Below are positions 51,614 through 60,954 of a DNA stretch of 64,000 nt, piece after piece. A program made the position numbers and the translations under genes. The stretch's first letter is position 1. Every line of letters starts with the position of its first letter. The stretch comes from JAUZRW01 sp964549915 (lineage in GTDB: Bacteria > Chloroflexota > Anaerolineae > Aggregatilineales > Phototrophicaceae): NCBI GenBank assembly GCA_964549915.1, contig CAZJWX010000006.1:57493-121492 (forward strand), written 5' to 3'. The notes below the pieces were generated by a model. The model saw only the letters and a program-made list of their open reading frames with translations, was not told the origin of the DNA and made no database searches.

Positions 51614-52393
51614 TCAACCGTTGATGAAAGCATCCGGTACGTGCAGTTCGACATCTGCTTCGATCAGCGCTTCGATGAGTTCATTGGAGGGGAAGGCATC
51701 GGTCACCAGTCGATCCATCAGGTTCAAATCGCCGATTTTGAGCAAGGTGGAACGGTCGAGTTTTGTGCTATCCGCAAGTGCAATGGTGTCAAGCGAGTGT
51801 TCAGCAATGGCTCGCACGATTTCTACCGCTTCAACCCGGTATTCCATCCATCCACCCTCGGCACTGACGGAGCCAATCGTGACGATTGCATGATCGGTTC
51901 GGAATTGCCGAAGCTGGTCGAGGGCGATGCTGCCCGTTGTCTCTGTATCCGTGCCGTTGTACAGGCCACCGAGCAGGAATATCTTGTGCTGGCGTTCGTA
52001 GTTCCACATGATCGCGGCGATTCGAGCGCAGTTGGTGATGACGGTCAGTCCCTGCTTATCCCCAAGCTGCTCAGCGAAGACCGCAGTCGTGGTACCCGCA
52101 TTGATGAGAAGGCTATCACCATCGTTGATGAAGCGTGCTGCGTACTGCCCGATGCGTACTTTGGCTGCGCGATTGACCTGGGAACGTAGTGTGAACGTGT
52201 CCTCCTGCGCCGTCTGGAATCGCACCGCGCCGCCGTGCACTTTGCGCAGCAGGCCACGTTCCGCCAGCGACGTTAGATCGCGGCGGATCGTCTCTTGCGA
52301 GACATCGAAGCGAGTCGCCAGCGAGTCCACCTCAACGCGCTCTTTCTTGTACAGGATGTCCAGGATGAGAGTCTGTCGTTCCTCGCGTCGCAT
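51614..52393 (-). CDS. DeoR-family transcriptional regulator
   Basis: The 259-residue protein has the DeoR helix-turn-helix (RREERQTLILDILYKKERVEVDSLATRFDVSQETIRRDLTSLAERGLLRKVHGGAV) and a C-terminal sensor domain with the sugar-phosphate isomerase fold (SLLINAGTTTAVFAEQLGDKQGLTVITNC, IFLLGGLYNGTDTETTG, DHAIVTIGSVSAEGGWM). Such regulators sense phosphorylated sugars. It is transcribed divergently from the dehydrogenase gene at 52651 and probably controls it. Confidence 0.93.
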   Translation of the reverse strand: MRREERQTLILDILYKKERVEVDSLATRFDVSQETIRRDLTSLAERGLLRKVHGGAVRFQTAQEDTFTLRSQVNRAAKVRIGQYAARFINDGDSLLINAGTTTAVFAEQLGDKQGLTVITNCARIAAIMWNYERQHKIFLLGGLYNGTDTETTGSIALDQLRQFRTDHAIVTIGSVSAEGGWMEYRVEAVEIVRAIAEHSLDTIALADSTKLDRSTLLKIGDLNLMDRLVTDAFPSNELIEALIEADVELHVPDAFING

Positions 52394-52650
52394 GGGCTTT
52401 GCCGAGTCGTGTATGTGTAAACAGTGTTATATTAGCATTCTAGCGGCAAAATACCACCAGGTTCAGTCTCTACGACATCTTTCACACCCTACATAGGGGG
52501 TTGGAGCAAGGTGTCGTTGATGTTGAACCCCTGGTGAGCCACACAGTGGCCATAGACGCCTTTGTAGAGACATTTGCTGCTTTTTCGTAGTGGGCAGACC
52601 CTCCAAAGTACATATCGATATAGGGGCATCCTGGAAAGAAGAGCATTCCC

Positions 52651-53634
52651 ATGAAACATGTCATCATCGAAAAACCGCACCACCTTGCGCTAGTTGAGGC
52701 GGACGAACCGCTTCCCGAAGCTGGCGAGGTGCTCTTAGCGGTGAAATCCGTCGGTATCTGTGGGTCGGATTTGCATGTTTTCGAAGGGCAGCATCCATTC
52801 GTCCGCTATCCAGTGCTACCCGGGCATGAAGTCAGCGGGGAGATCATGGCTGTAGGTGCAGATGTCGATCCGACACTTGTTGGCAAGAAGGCCGTCATCG
52901 AGCCATCGCTGCCTGCTGGCACCCGCCCACGCTTTGAAGCCGGACGCTATAACATCGCCAGTGACCTGCGCGTGATGGGCTTCCAGGTTCCTGGTGCGAT
53001 GGCTGAACGATTTGCTGTGTCTCAGGATCGCATCCATGTGCTACCAGATCACTTCAGCCATGACTTCGGCGTCGTCGTTGAGCCGCTGGCTGTCGCCGTG
53101 CATGGCGTCCGTCTCGCGGGGAACATCGCGGGATTGCGTGTGGGTGTGATTGGCGCAGGAACCATTGGCATTCTAACAGCGCAGGTTGCGCGAGCCTATG
53201 CGGCGGCCTCTGTCACCGTTGCAGAATTCGATGACCAACGTCGTGAACTGGTGGCAAAGCTGGGCTTTGAGACGACGGACACGCTGCCAAAAGGCCAGTT
53301 CGATGTCGTGCTTGAGTGCGTCGGCGTTGAAGCATCCATGCATTCCGCCCTCTTCGCCTGTGCCAAAGGTGCCACCATCATTGTACTGGGGGTCTTCGGC
53401 AAAGAGGTCTCCCTTCCTGTGGCGTTGATCCAGAATTGGGAACTGCGCGTGCTGGGCAGCTTGATGTATATCGGTGACGATTACCGGGAGGCGATTCGAC
53501 TGCTTGAAGCGGGGCAAATTGAAGTAGATGCGCTAATCACAAACCGTTTTCCGCTCGCGCAGGTTGGCGAAGCCTTCAACACGGCCTTGCAGCGTGGTCG
53601 CGTGCTGAAGGTCGTCCTGGAGAACGAAACGTAA
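52651..53634 (+). CDS. Medium-chain dehydrogenase/reductase (sorbitol/threonine dehydrogenase type)
   Basis: The 327-residue enzyme has the zinc-type MDR start: catalytic Cys in VGICGSDLHVFEG, His-Glu in PVLPGHEVSGEI, and the NAD loop VGVIGAGTIGILTAQVARAYAA. The loop that normally holds four structural-zinc cysteines reads PSLPAGTRPRFEAGRYNIASDLRVMG, with none, although the flanking GRYN.AS pattern is kept. The probable substrate is a polyol or sugar, given the adjacent DeoR regulator and ABC importer. GAAAGAAGAG precedes ATG 52651. A perfect hairpin at 53714 follows. Confidence 0.88.
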   Translation: MKHVIIEKPHHLALVEADEPLPEAGEVLLAVKSVGICGSDLHVFEGQHPFVRYPVLPGHEVSGEIMAVGADVDPTLVGKKAVIEPSLPAGTRPRFEAGRYNIASDLRVMGFQVPGAMAERFAVSQDRIHVLPDHFSHDFGVVVEPLAVAVHGVRLAGNIAGLRVGVIGAGTIGILTAQVARAYAAASVTVAEFDDQRRELVAKLGFETTDTLPKGQFDVVLECVGVEASMHSALFACAKGATIIVLGVFGKEVSLPVALIQNWELRVLGSLMYIGDDYREAIRLLEAGQIEVDALITNRFPLAQVGEAFNTALQRGRVLKVVLENET

Positions 53635-53713
53635 CCATTCAGTCCATTTCAGGACTATACATCATGGCGAGTGGTACCTGCGAGTAAATGCGTGCTATCC
53701 AGAGCAAGTTGAG

Positions 53714-53741
53714 AAGCTGGCACTACTTTCGGTGCCAGCTT
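53714..53741. terminator. Bidirectional terminator between dehydrogenase and ABC permease
   Basis: AAGCTGGCAC (53714-53723) pairs perfectly with GTGCCAGCTT (53732-53741) around an 8-nt loop. It lies between convergent genes. Confidence 0.75.
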
Positions 53742-53749
53742 TCGTCTGA

Positions 53750-55000
53750 TTAGCCCTTGAGGCCGCTGGTCGCCACACCTTCGATGAAATAGCGCTGCGC
53801 CAGCACGAAGACAATCATCGGGGGTAAGATCGCGATGGCTGCGCCCGTGAGAACAATGTTGGGGCGGTCTGCCGCGATGTTGCTCAATTGAATCAGCGCC
53901 AAAGTCAGCACGTGATTCTCGGTATTGGCCTCATTGATGATGAGCAGCGGCCAGAGGAAGCTGTTCCAGGCGTAGAGAAACGAGAAAATCGCCAGGGTCG
54001 CAATGGCCGGACGACTCAGCGGGACGAAGATTTGCCATAGAACGCGCAAACGGCTGGCACCATCCAGCAACGCAGCTTCTTCGATCTCCTTCGGGATGCT
54101 GATAAAAAACTGTCGCATCAAGAATGTGCCGTAAGCCGTGAAAATCCAGGGCAAGATCAACGAGACGAGGCGATTCTGCCAGTCCAGGATCACCATCAGG
54201 CGATACATCGGAATGATCAGCACAACGAAGGGGATCATAATACTGCCCAGGTAGAGCAGGAAGAGCGTATCACGCCCACGAAATTTCACCCGGCTGAAGG
54301 CATAACCGCCGAAGATAGACGTGATCAACTGACCGAGCACCACACAAATTGTCACCAGCGCGGTGTTCACCAGAGCGCGATCCAGATCTAGCTCGAAGAA
54401 GGCATTGTAGTTTTCAAACTGGAATTCGACGTACTCAACCGCTTCCGCCGTGCGCTCGACTGCATACAATTGGATGTCCGGGTTATTCGGATCCACGAAG
54501 AGGTCGAGCGTGCCACGATAAGCCAGCAGCAGCTCGCGTTCTTCTCCATCGACGGTTACCCGATATGCGTCGAATTCTTCTTCATCGCCATCACTCTCCA
54601 GTAATGTGACCTCGCGCAGGGGTTCGCCCAGGTCGTCGAAGGGCTGCTGTGTCACGATTTGCGAGTCGCGGGGTGAATCCACATTGAGCAATTCTTCTGT
54701 CGTTAGGAAGCCAAAGCGTGCGCTCTCGTCGGTCTGTACGAATTCCCGTGTCTCTCCGTCGACCTCAAACTCGAAAAGCGGGACTTCTTCGCCATTGTAG
54801 GTCGTGGTGCGCTGGCTCAGCGGAAGTAGCTGCGGCGGGTAGCGAAACACATCATCTGATGTCTTCAACGAAGTGGACATCATGTAGAGGAATGGAAAAA
54901 TCATCTGGAAGGCGAAGAATGTCAGCGCAAAGTAAGCCAGGATCCTGCCGATCCATCCGCGAATAGTGAGTCCGCCGTATCGTCTACGTTCTGTATTCAT
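53750..55000 (-). CDS. Carbohydrate ABC transporter permease (MalG type) with large extracytoplasmic insert
   Basis: The 416-residue permease has TM1 at about residues 20-45 and the MalG core from about 208, with the EAA loop EEAALLDGASRLRVLWQIFVPLSRP that docks the ATPase. Between TM1 and TM2, residues 48-205 form an acidic, beta-rich insert with two related segments (FEFEVDGETREF and YRVTVDGEERELLL). Typical MalG proteins are about 280 residues, so roughly 140 residues are extra. It is the last gene of the importer operon; no ATPase gene is present in the window. Confidence 0.9.
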   Translation of the reverse strand: MNTERRRYGGLTIRGWIGRILAYFALTFFAFQMIFPFLYMMSTSLKTSDDVFRYPPQLLPLSQRTTTYNGEEVPLFEFEVDGETREFVQTDESARFGFLTTEELLNVDSPRDSQIVTQQPFDDLGEPLREVTLLESDGDEEEFDAYRVTVDGEERELLLAYRGTLDLFVDPNNPDIQLYAVERTAEAVEYVEFQFENYNAFFELDLDRALVNTALVTICVVLGQLITSIFGGYAFSRVKFRGRDTLFLLYLGSIMIPFVVLIIPMYRLMVILDWQNRLVSLILPWIFTAYGTFLMRQFFISIPKEIEEAALLDGASRLRVLWQIFVPLSRPAIATLAIFSFLYAWNSFLWPLLIINEANTENHVLTLALIQLSNIAADRPNIVLTGAAIAILPPMIVFVLAQRYFIEGVATSGLKG

Positions 55001-55013
55001 GTGGTCTCTCTCC

Positions 55014-56693
55014 TCAGTCGTAAGCTTCGTTGTTGCTCAACCGGAATTGCAGCAGCGTGAAGCCGAAGATGATGGCGAACAATATCCAGGCGATGGTCGA
55101 AGCATAGCCGAACTCGAATTGGTTGAAGCCCTGTGTGTACATGTAATACACCGATGTGGTCGCCTGTGTTGGGATCGGTCTGGCGGGGAAGAGGGCGTAC
55201 GGTTCGTTGAAGACTTGCAGCCCCATGACCATCGTCGTGATCAAGACGAAGAAAGTCGTCGGCGCCAACATCGGTAGAGTCACATTCCGGAACTGCTGCC
55301 AGCGGTTTGCACCGTCAATCTGCGCCGCTTCGTAGAGCACCGTCGGAATGCCCTGTAAGCCCGCCAGGAAGAGCACGGTGTTGTACCCCACAACCTGCCA
55401 CGCGCTCAACAGCACGATGGAGAAGAGCACCACGCCCGGCCCTGTGAGCCATTGAATATTGGGATCGGTAACACTCAGGCCGAATCCGTTCAAGAAATTG
55501 ACGATGCCCGTGATCGCGAAGTTGATGTAGCCGATGACTGGATCATACAACCAGCGCCAGATGAGCGCCGTCCCCACGACGGCTGCCACAGACGGCAGGA
55601 AATACACGGCGCGGTAAAACTTGACCCCCGGAAGCGAAGAATTGAGGATCAGCGACATGCCCAGCGCCGGTATGATGGCGAGCGGAAGCAACATCAAGCA
55701 GAAGACCAGGGTGTTGCGCAAGCTAATCCAGAAGAGGAAGTCCTTCGCACCGAGTACATAGCGCGTGCCAAACAGGTTGATTTCCCCCAGAACACGGAAG
55801 CCGAAACTCAGGGCATCCTGCGCATTCATCTCCGGTGTTGCGGGTTGAACTTCCAGCGCGAGTGCTTCCGCATAATTTTCGAAGAAGATCACATTCGGAA
55901 CTTGCCCGACGGAACTGTCCGTGAAGCTCAAATAGAGTGAGAGCAGCAATGGCCCGGCGAAGAACAGCAAGAAACCGACGATGTTCGGAGCCAGCATCAG
56001 CCAGCCTTGCCAGGCCGCTCGCTGGTCTGGCGTCTCGCCAAAATAGCGTCCGAGTTGCAGCATGCGCCACATGAGAAAGCCGAAGGCCAGCAGCACAGCC
56101 GTCGCTACCCAGACTTCTGGCTTGCTGTACTGCGCGAGGACATAGCTCGCCCCACCCAGGATGTTCGAAAGCAGTAATACCGCAATCGTGGTCAACATCG
56201 CTACGCCGACACCGATCATCTCCAGCACGCGATGTATGCGGCTATCTGCATCGAAACGCCCGGCCAGCCAGTAGATCAAATAGGCGGCAGGCAGTCCCAG
56301 GGCAACTGTGGCATTCGCCATGATGCCATCAACGATGCGTTCAAAGCTGTTATAGACGCCCCAGAGTCCCAGCAGGACAAAGATGCTCAATGCAAATCCG
56401 CCGAAATTGATTGCCATCGATAGATAACGCCCGATGCCGTTGCGTCGCAGCAGGTAATAACTTGCCACCAATCCCAGGACGCCGGGGAGGAGCACGAAGA
56501 CGGCTGCGAAGACCTGCACCGGCCTGCCGAGATTCAGGAAGTTTTCGATTTGCAGCAGCCTCACCGAGAGCCAGATTGCGCCGACCATCAAGAAGAGATG
56601 CCAGACAACATGCACGGGAATAATCAAAGGCATCCCGGTCGTCTCATGCGATCCGCTGGTTGGGGGCTGATTGTTGCGTGCAGCCGTTTCCAT
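55014..56693 (-). CDS. Carbohydrate ABC transporter permease (MalF type) with N-terminal membrane extension
   Basis: The 559-residue protein has a 230-residue N-terminal region with about six membrane helices, then a standard MalF-type permease (WLMLAPNIVGFLLFFAGPLLLSLYLSF to the end). Its EAA loop is YEAAQIDGANRWQQFRNVTLPML. A periplasmic-type insert of about 60 residues follows the first core helix. The N-terminal extension is not needed for transport in classical permeases; its role is unknown. It starts 135 nt downstream of the binding-protein gene and ends 13 nt before the second permease. Confidence 0.9.
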   Translation of the reverse strand: METAARNNQPPTSGSHETTGMPLIIPVHVVWHLFLMVGAIWLSVRLLQIENFLNLGRPVQVFAAVFVLLPGVLGLVASYYLLRRNGIGRYLSMAINFGGFALSIFVLLGLWGVYNSFERIVDGIMANATVALGLPAAYLIYWLAGRFDADSRIHRVLEMIGVGVAMLTTIAVLLLSNILGGASYVLAQYSKPEVWVATAVLLAFGFLMWRMLQLGRYFGETPDQRAAWQGWLMLAPNIVGFLLFFAGPLLLSLYLSFTDSSVGQVPNVIFFENYAEALALEVQPATPEMNAQDALSFGFRVLGEINLFGTRYVLGAKDFLFWISLRNTLVFCLMLLPLAIIPALGMSLILNSSLPGVKFYRAVYFLPSVAAVVGTALIWRWLYDPVIGYINFAITGIVNFLNGFGLSVTDPNIQWLTGPGVVLFSIVLLSAWQVVGYNTVLFLAGLQGIPTVLYEAAQIDGANRWQQFRNVTLPMLAPTTFFVLITTMVMGLQVFNEPYALFPARPIPTQATTSVYYMYTQGFNQFEFGYASTIAWILFAIIFGFTLLQFRLSNNEAYD

Positions 56694-56828
56694 ATGCAGC
56701 CCTATCTACCTTTTGAAGTGTATCGGTCTTTTATTGAGTGCAGCGTGGGGGAAGGTGATCGATCTGACCACCTTCCAAGCAGAGAGCTTGCGAGACGCAT
56801 CTACAAGGAGAGACATCTCGCGAGCGGC

Positions 56829-58112
56829 TTATTCCATCGTTTCGAATTCAGCTTCGACCTGCGAGCAGATGGTGTCCGCGAATTCCTGTGCCGTCAGTTC
56901 GCCATTGAAGACCTGGGTCACTGCCGTGCCGTAGGCGGTATCAATCGCGGGCCAGTTGCCGAAGAAGAGCGGTGCTTCCGTGCGGACATCGCTGGCGGTA
57001 GTGCCGTCGATGAAGGCCTGGTTATTCACGCCGCTATCGGGCAGCGTGCCCAGGAAGAGGTCGATAGCGGCTTCGCCAGAACGGCTGGGAATATTGGCAC
57101 CCAGGCTGGCGATGTCGCCCTGGATCTCAGCGCTGGTCAGGCGGGTGACCAGATCCCAGGCTTCTTCCGGATGTTCGGTGTTGGCGTTCACAACGTACGC
57201 ACCCCAGAAGAGCCAGTTGGTCTCTTCACCGCTGGGGCCAATCGGCAGCGGCGCTACGTTCCATTCAAAGTCGGCATTGGCGATGGTGCCCGGCGTCGCC
57301 CAGCGACCATTCATGAACATGCCGAGGTTGCCAGCCAGGAAGGGCGGTTCGGAGTCCGTACCCCAGGGCACAGCATACCCTTCTTCGAAGAGGTTCTGCG
57401 CGAATTCCAGCCCCTCAACCGTCGCGCTATTGTCCAGGCCACAGGCCGTGTAGTCTTCGTTGAAGAAGCTGCTGCCAGCCGCGTTCACGAAGTAGCCCCA
57501 ATTCGCCCACCAGGCGTTCATGCCGAAGCCGAAGATTTCATCGCCGAGACTGCTGATTTCAGCGGCGGCTTCTTCAAACTCTTCCCATGTCCAGCCAGCT
57601 TCCGGAACGTCCAGGCCAGCTTCGTCGAAGAGATCAGCGTTGTAATAGATGGCGAACGCAGATACATCACGCGGCAAGCCCCACAGTGCCGGATCGTTGC
57701 CCTCGGTCGGGGTGGTCAGGAAGCTCATCGGCCCTGCGTAGAAGTCATCTGCGCTGAAGTCTTCATCCGCACCAGCCAGTTCTGCCAGGTTCAGGATGAG
57801 TCCAGCTTCGGCGAAACGCGCAATGTCCGTGCCAGGAATCCAGAAGACATCCGGGGCGGTGCCCGCTTCCAGTTCGGTCACCAGAACGTCCTGATAGCTG
57901 GCGGTTTCCGAGCCACCCGGTTCATACTCGAGGGCGACGCCTTCCCATTCCGCATCAATGGCTTCGCTGGCGGCGGTGTAGACATCAATTTCGGCCTGGT
58001 TGTCGGGGCGAGTGCGCCAGCGCAGCGTAACTTCTTCTTCATCCTGCGCCGCGACGAACGGTACAGAGATCAAAACTGCGAGCAGTACAAAGATCAAACG
58101 CTTCATATTCAT
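56829..58112 (-). CDS. Sugar ABC transporter substrate-binding protein
   Basis: The 427-residue protein has a Sec signal peptide (MNMKRLIFVLLAVLISVPFVAAQ, probable cleavage after AA, no lipobox cysteine). The family 1 solute-binding fold follows: LEAGTAPDVFWIPGTDIARFAEAGLILNL, WGLPRDVSAFAIYYNADLFDEAGL, WTWEEFEEAAAEIS, FLAGNLGMFMNGRWATP. Aromatic-rich WWANWGYF suggests an oligosaccharide ligand. AGGAG lies 4 nt before ATG 58112 (10 nt before a second ATG at 58106). It is the first gene of the importer operon, just downstream of the LacI gene. Confidence 0.93.
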   Translation of the reverse strand: MNMKRLIFVLLAVLISVPFVAAQDEEEVTLRWRTRPDNQAEIDVYTAASEAIDAEWEGVALEYEPGGSETASYQDVLVTELEAGTAPDVFWIPGTDIARFAEAGLILNLAELAGADEDFSADDFYAGPMSFLTTPTEGNDPALWGLPRDVSAFAIYYNADLFDEAGLDVPEAGWTWEEFEEAAAEISSLGDEIFGFGMNAWWANWGYFVNAAGSSFFNEDYTACGLDNSATVEGLEFAQNLFEEGYAVPWGTDSEPPFLAGNLGMFMNGRWATPGTIANADFEWNVAPLPIGPSGEETNWLFWGAYVVNANTEHPEEAWDLVTRLTSAEIQGDIASLGANIPSRSGEAAIDLFLGTLPDSGVNNQAFIDGTTASDVRTEAPLFFGNWPAIDTAYGTAVTQVFNGELTAQEFADTICSQVEAEFETME

Positions 58113-58214
58113 GTTTCTCCTACAGACTATAAGTGGACTCTACAAGATTTCCTGACTGCCAATGGTTCTCGTCGATATGCTTGACCCTTTCACTGGATAT
58201 GTACAGGTGTTCCA

Positions 58215-59222
58215 TTATCGCCGTGCCCCCAATGACTCGCGCTCTATCAGGCGAGGTGGCAACACAACGGTCAATGGCGCTTCACCGCGCAGCCGTGCAA
58301 AAAGCAATTCTACGGCCTGTGTACCCAGGTCAACGGCCTGTTGATCGACCGTTGTGAGGGCAGGGGACATGGCTGCGCTCAACGGAATATTGTCGTACCC
58401 GACAATGGAAATATCTTCTGGTACGCGATGGGTCAGGCGTTGCGCAGCTTGCAACGCGCCGATGGCCATGCGGTCGTTCAAGGCCAGGATGGCGGTGATC
58501 TGGTTGTTTTCTTCGATGAGTTTCCTGGCGGCCTTCGCTCCGCCGACGCTGGAAAAATCGCTGACGACGTGCGGGAACGCTTCGAAATTGCGGTCATGCT
58601 TCGTGGCAGCATCTGCCATCCCACGCAGGCGCTCAGAGACGGCGACATTGGTCTCGGCAGGTACTGAAATGACGCCGATATTGTCATGTCCGCTTTCGAG
58701 CACAGCTTCCATGATCTGCCAGCCGCCGAGATAATCGTTGCTGCGAACGGTGAAATCGCTTTCGTGATAGCCCAACACCACAGTGGGGATGTTCATGGAG
58801 TCCGCTTTGCTGGCGAATGAAATATGCTGGTGATTGTCGATGGCGATTAAACCTTCGACATAGCCGCTGCGCAGCAAATTCTGATAGTGCTCGTTGTCGC
58901 CATCGTCTTTGATGCGCGGCGTACTCAGCAGCAAGTTATAGTGGTGGGCAGTGCAAGCGGATTCAATTCCTTCCAGGATGCGCATGACCAGTGGATCGGT
59001 GAAGATCAAGTCGTAGATCACGGGGAAGATCACAGCAATGACGTTCGTGCGCCCGGAGGAGAGCGCACGGGCAGCCAGGTTGGGGCGATACCCCAACTCT
59101 TTAACCGCTTCCAGCACTTTGGCGCGGGTTTCTTCACTGACATAAGGGCGATTGGACAGCACCTTTGAGACGGTCGCTGTTGAAACACCCGCACGCTTGG
59201 CCACATCTTGCAGTTTAGACAT
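58215..59222 (-). CDS. LacI-family transcriptional regulator
   Basis: The 335-residue repressor has the LacI HTH (MSKLQDVAKRAGVSTATVSKVLSNRPYVSEETRAKVLEAVKELGY) with hinge helix (PNLAARALSSGRT), and a periplasmic-binding-protein-like sensor domain (IAVIFPVIYDLIFTDPLVMRILEGIESA; ILALNDRMAIGALQAAQRL; DISIVGYDNIPLSAAMSPALTTVDQQ). It lies directly upstream of the sugar importer on the same strand and probably regulates it. ATG 59222 gives the canonical start; the longer reading to 59252 is unsupported. Confidence 0.95.
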   Translation of the reverse strand: MSKLQDVAKRAGVSTATVSKVLSNRPYVSEETRAKVLEAVKELGYRPNLAARALSSGRTNVIAVIFPVIYDLIFTDPLVMRILEGIESACTAHHYNLLLSTPRIKDDGDNEHYQNLLRSGYVEGLIAIDNHQHISFASKADSMNIPTVVLGYHESDFTVRSNDYLGGWQIMEAVLESGHDNIGVISVPAETNVAVSERLRGMADAATKHDRNFEAFPHVVSDFSSVGGAKAARKLIEENNQITAILALNDRMAIGALQAAQRLTHRVPEDISIVGYDNIPLSAAMSPALTTVDQQAVDLGTQAVELLFARLRGEAPLTVVLPPRLIERESLGARR

Positions 59223-59487
59223 GAAAAGCCACGTTTCGTTCAAAAAAGGCAATAGTTAAGCGTTTTCCGAATGATAACGCAGGGTGGCGCTTTGTCAAGA
59301 AAAGCCTCGATAATTTGGGCATTCTTCACAAAGCCTCGGCGTGAAACGGTCATTTCACTGCTCATATGGAACAGCAAGTATTGTGGTTTGCATGAGGCAA
59401 AAGGGCAGTCCTGTGCAATAGGCAATGCCCGACACGCCATGCCAGCATACGTCAGGCTTCACAGGCTGTATTCAGTTTTGCGAGCCG

Positions 59488-59718
59488 CTATTCTTTGCGT
59501 ACCCAATCGCCGGACTCGTTCTTGTGATAGACGTTTTTCACGGCAGACCAGGCGACGCGATGGGCGACTTCTTCTCGTGACGCATCTCCGCGTCGATCTT
59601 CGGGATCATCATATTGCTCCCAGGCGCTGTTGAAGGCTTCCATGTAGATTTCCTGTGCATGGGAGGGCAAGTTGTCGCGTACGGGGTCCGGTAATTCACT
59701 GCGTTTATCGTAAGGCAT
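59488..59718 (-). CDS. ChaB family protein
   Basis: The 76-residue protein matches the ChaB family nearly end to end: MPYDKRSELPDPVRDNLPSHAQEIYMEAFNSAWEQYDDPEDRRGDASREEVAHRVAWSAVKNVY. The name comes from cation transport regulation in E. coli, but the molecular function is not established. AAGGAG lies 8 nt before ATG 59718. It stands between a LacI gene and a histidine kinase and is probably stress-related, like CsbD nearby. Confidence 0.92.
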   Translation of the reverse strand: MPYDKRSELPDPVRDNLPSHAQEIYMEAFNSAWEQYDDPEDRRGDASREEVAHRVAWSAVKNVYHKNESGDWVRKE

Positions 59719-59769
59719 GGCGGTGCTCCTTTCTGATGCCATGGCTGATTTGCATATGAATGCTTGCTC

Positions 59770-60951
59770 TCATGCTTGCTCAGCGACGGCATCCACTTCG
59801 TGTAAGGGTAGGTAGAAGCTGAATGTGCTGCCTTTGCCAATCTCGCTTTCGACCTGTACACGTCCATAGTGTTGTTCGACGACTTCCTTCACAATCGATA
59901 GCCCCAATCCGGTACCGGATATCTCCGATTGTGCGGCTTCCGATGTGCGGTAAAACGGCTGGAAAATCGTTTGCAGGTCGTATTCCGGGATTCCTTTGCC
60001 CTGGTCGCTGATGTGAACCGCTGCATTGCCTTTGCTGCGCTCCATTTTGATCGTAACCGTCGTCCCCTCAGGGCTGTACTTGATGGCATTGGTCAACAGG
60101 TTATCGACAACACGAGCGATCAGTTTCGGATCGACAGTCACGATTAGCTCCGTAGCAGCGGCAATCACCTTCAGTTCGATTTCGCGCCGATTGGCCTGTT
60201 GCTGTTGCTGCCTGGCCTGTTGTCGTACCAGTTCCCCCAATTCGGTGACCACGTATGAGGGGCCAATCGCAGCTTGCAGCCGGATGTAGTCCAGCATGCT
60301 GGTGATGAGATGCAGCATTTCGTCGCAGCTCACTGCAATCTCGTCAACACATTCCATCAACTGTGGGTTGCTGCGCACTTCTTCAAATTTGGTCATCAAC
60401 GAGGCATAGCCACCGATGAGCGACAACGGACTCTTCAGGTCATGTGCGGCAGAGCGCACGAACTGCTCGCGCATATCCGTTAATTGATCAAACAGGTCAC
60501 GGTCGCGCTGCCGCATCGCTTCGATCTGCTGCTGCTGCATCAGCACATGCTCGCGCTGGTGCACGATGGTCAGGTGCGTATTCACGCGTGCCTTGACTTC
60601 CTCAAATTGGAAGGGCTTTGTGATGTAGTCAACACCCCCCTTGGTGAATGCCCTGATGATGTCTTCCGTCTGATTGAGCGCACTGATGAAGATCACCGGG
60701 ATGTCACGGGTGCGTTCATCACCCTTCAGCCGTTCGCAGACTTCGTAACCATCCATCTCCGGCATCTTGATGTCCAGAAGAATCAGATTCGGCGGATCGT
60801 CCTGGGCCGCCTGCAAGGCCGTCTTGCCATCGCGTGCAGCCCGCACCTCAAAATCATTGTCGATCAACAGGTTGTAGAGCACCTTGAGGTTGTTTGGCTC
60901 ATCATCAACGATGAGGATGCGGTCTTTTGTGCGATAATAGTCGTCAATCAT
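59770..60951 (-). CDS. Hybrid response regulator-histidine kinase
   Basis: The 393-residue protein has an N-terminal receiver (DRILIVDDEPNNLKVLYNLL; phospho-acceptor in LILLDIKMPEMDGYEV; PFQFEEVKARV), a coiled coil (REHVLMQQQQIEAMRQRDRDLFDQL), the dimerisation/His domain (FVRSAAHDLKSPLSLIGGYASLM) and HATPase_c (LLTNAIKYSPEGTTV, ISDQGKGIPEYDLQTIF, SGTGLGLSIVKEVV). No membrane helix is visible, so it is cytosolic. It starts 3 nt downstream of the next kinase; the pair probably forms a relay. Confidence 0.93.
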   Translation of the reverse strand: MIDDYYRTKDRILIVDDEPNNLKVLYNLLIDNDFEVRAARDGKTALQAAQDDPPNLILLDIKMPEMDGYEVCERLKGDERTRDIPVIFISALNQTEDIIRAFTKGGVDYITKPFQFEEVKARVNTHLTIVHQREHVLMQQQQIEAMRQRDRDLFDQLTDMREQFVRSAAHDLKSPLSLIGGYASLMTKFEEVRSNPQLMECVDEIAVSCDEMLHLITSMLDYIRLQAAIGPSYVVTELGELVRQQARQQQQQANRREIELKVIAAATELIVTVDPKLIARVVDNLLTNAIKYSPEGTTVTIKMERSKGNAAVHISDQGKGIPEYDLQTIFQPFYRTSEAAQSEISGTGLGLSIVKEVVEQHYGRVQVESEIGKGSTFSFYLPLHEVDAVAEQA

Positions 60952-60954
60952 GCG

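Noticed and set aside
56550..58184. Long open frame (544 codons) antisense to the sugar-binding protein gene
   Set aside because: It arises from codon bias of the high-GC minus-strand gene, which has a signal peptide and clear family motifs.
59255..59267. LacI-type operator GTTAAGCGTTTTC upstream of the LacI gene
   Set aside because: The CG-centred pattern is only partly symmetrical and has no matching copy before the binding-protein gene.
59240..59440. 66-codon open frame between the LacI and ChaB genes
   Set aside because: No ribosome site, no family features, and cysteine/proline-rich composition typical of noise.
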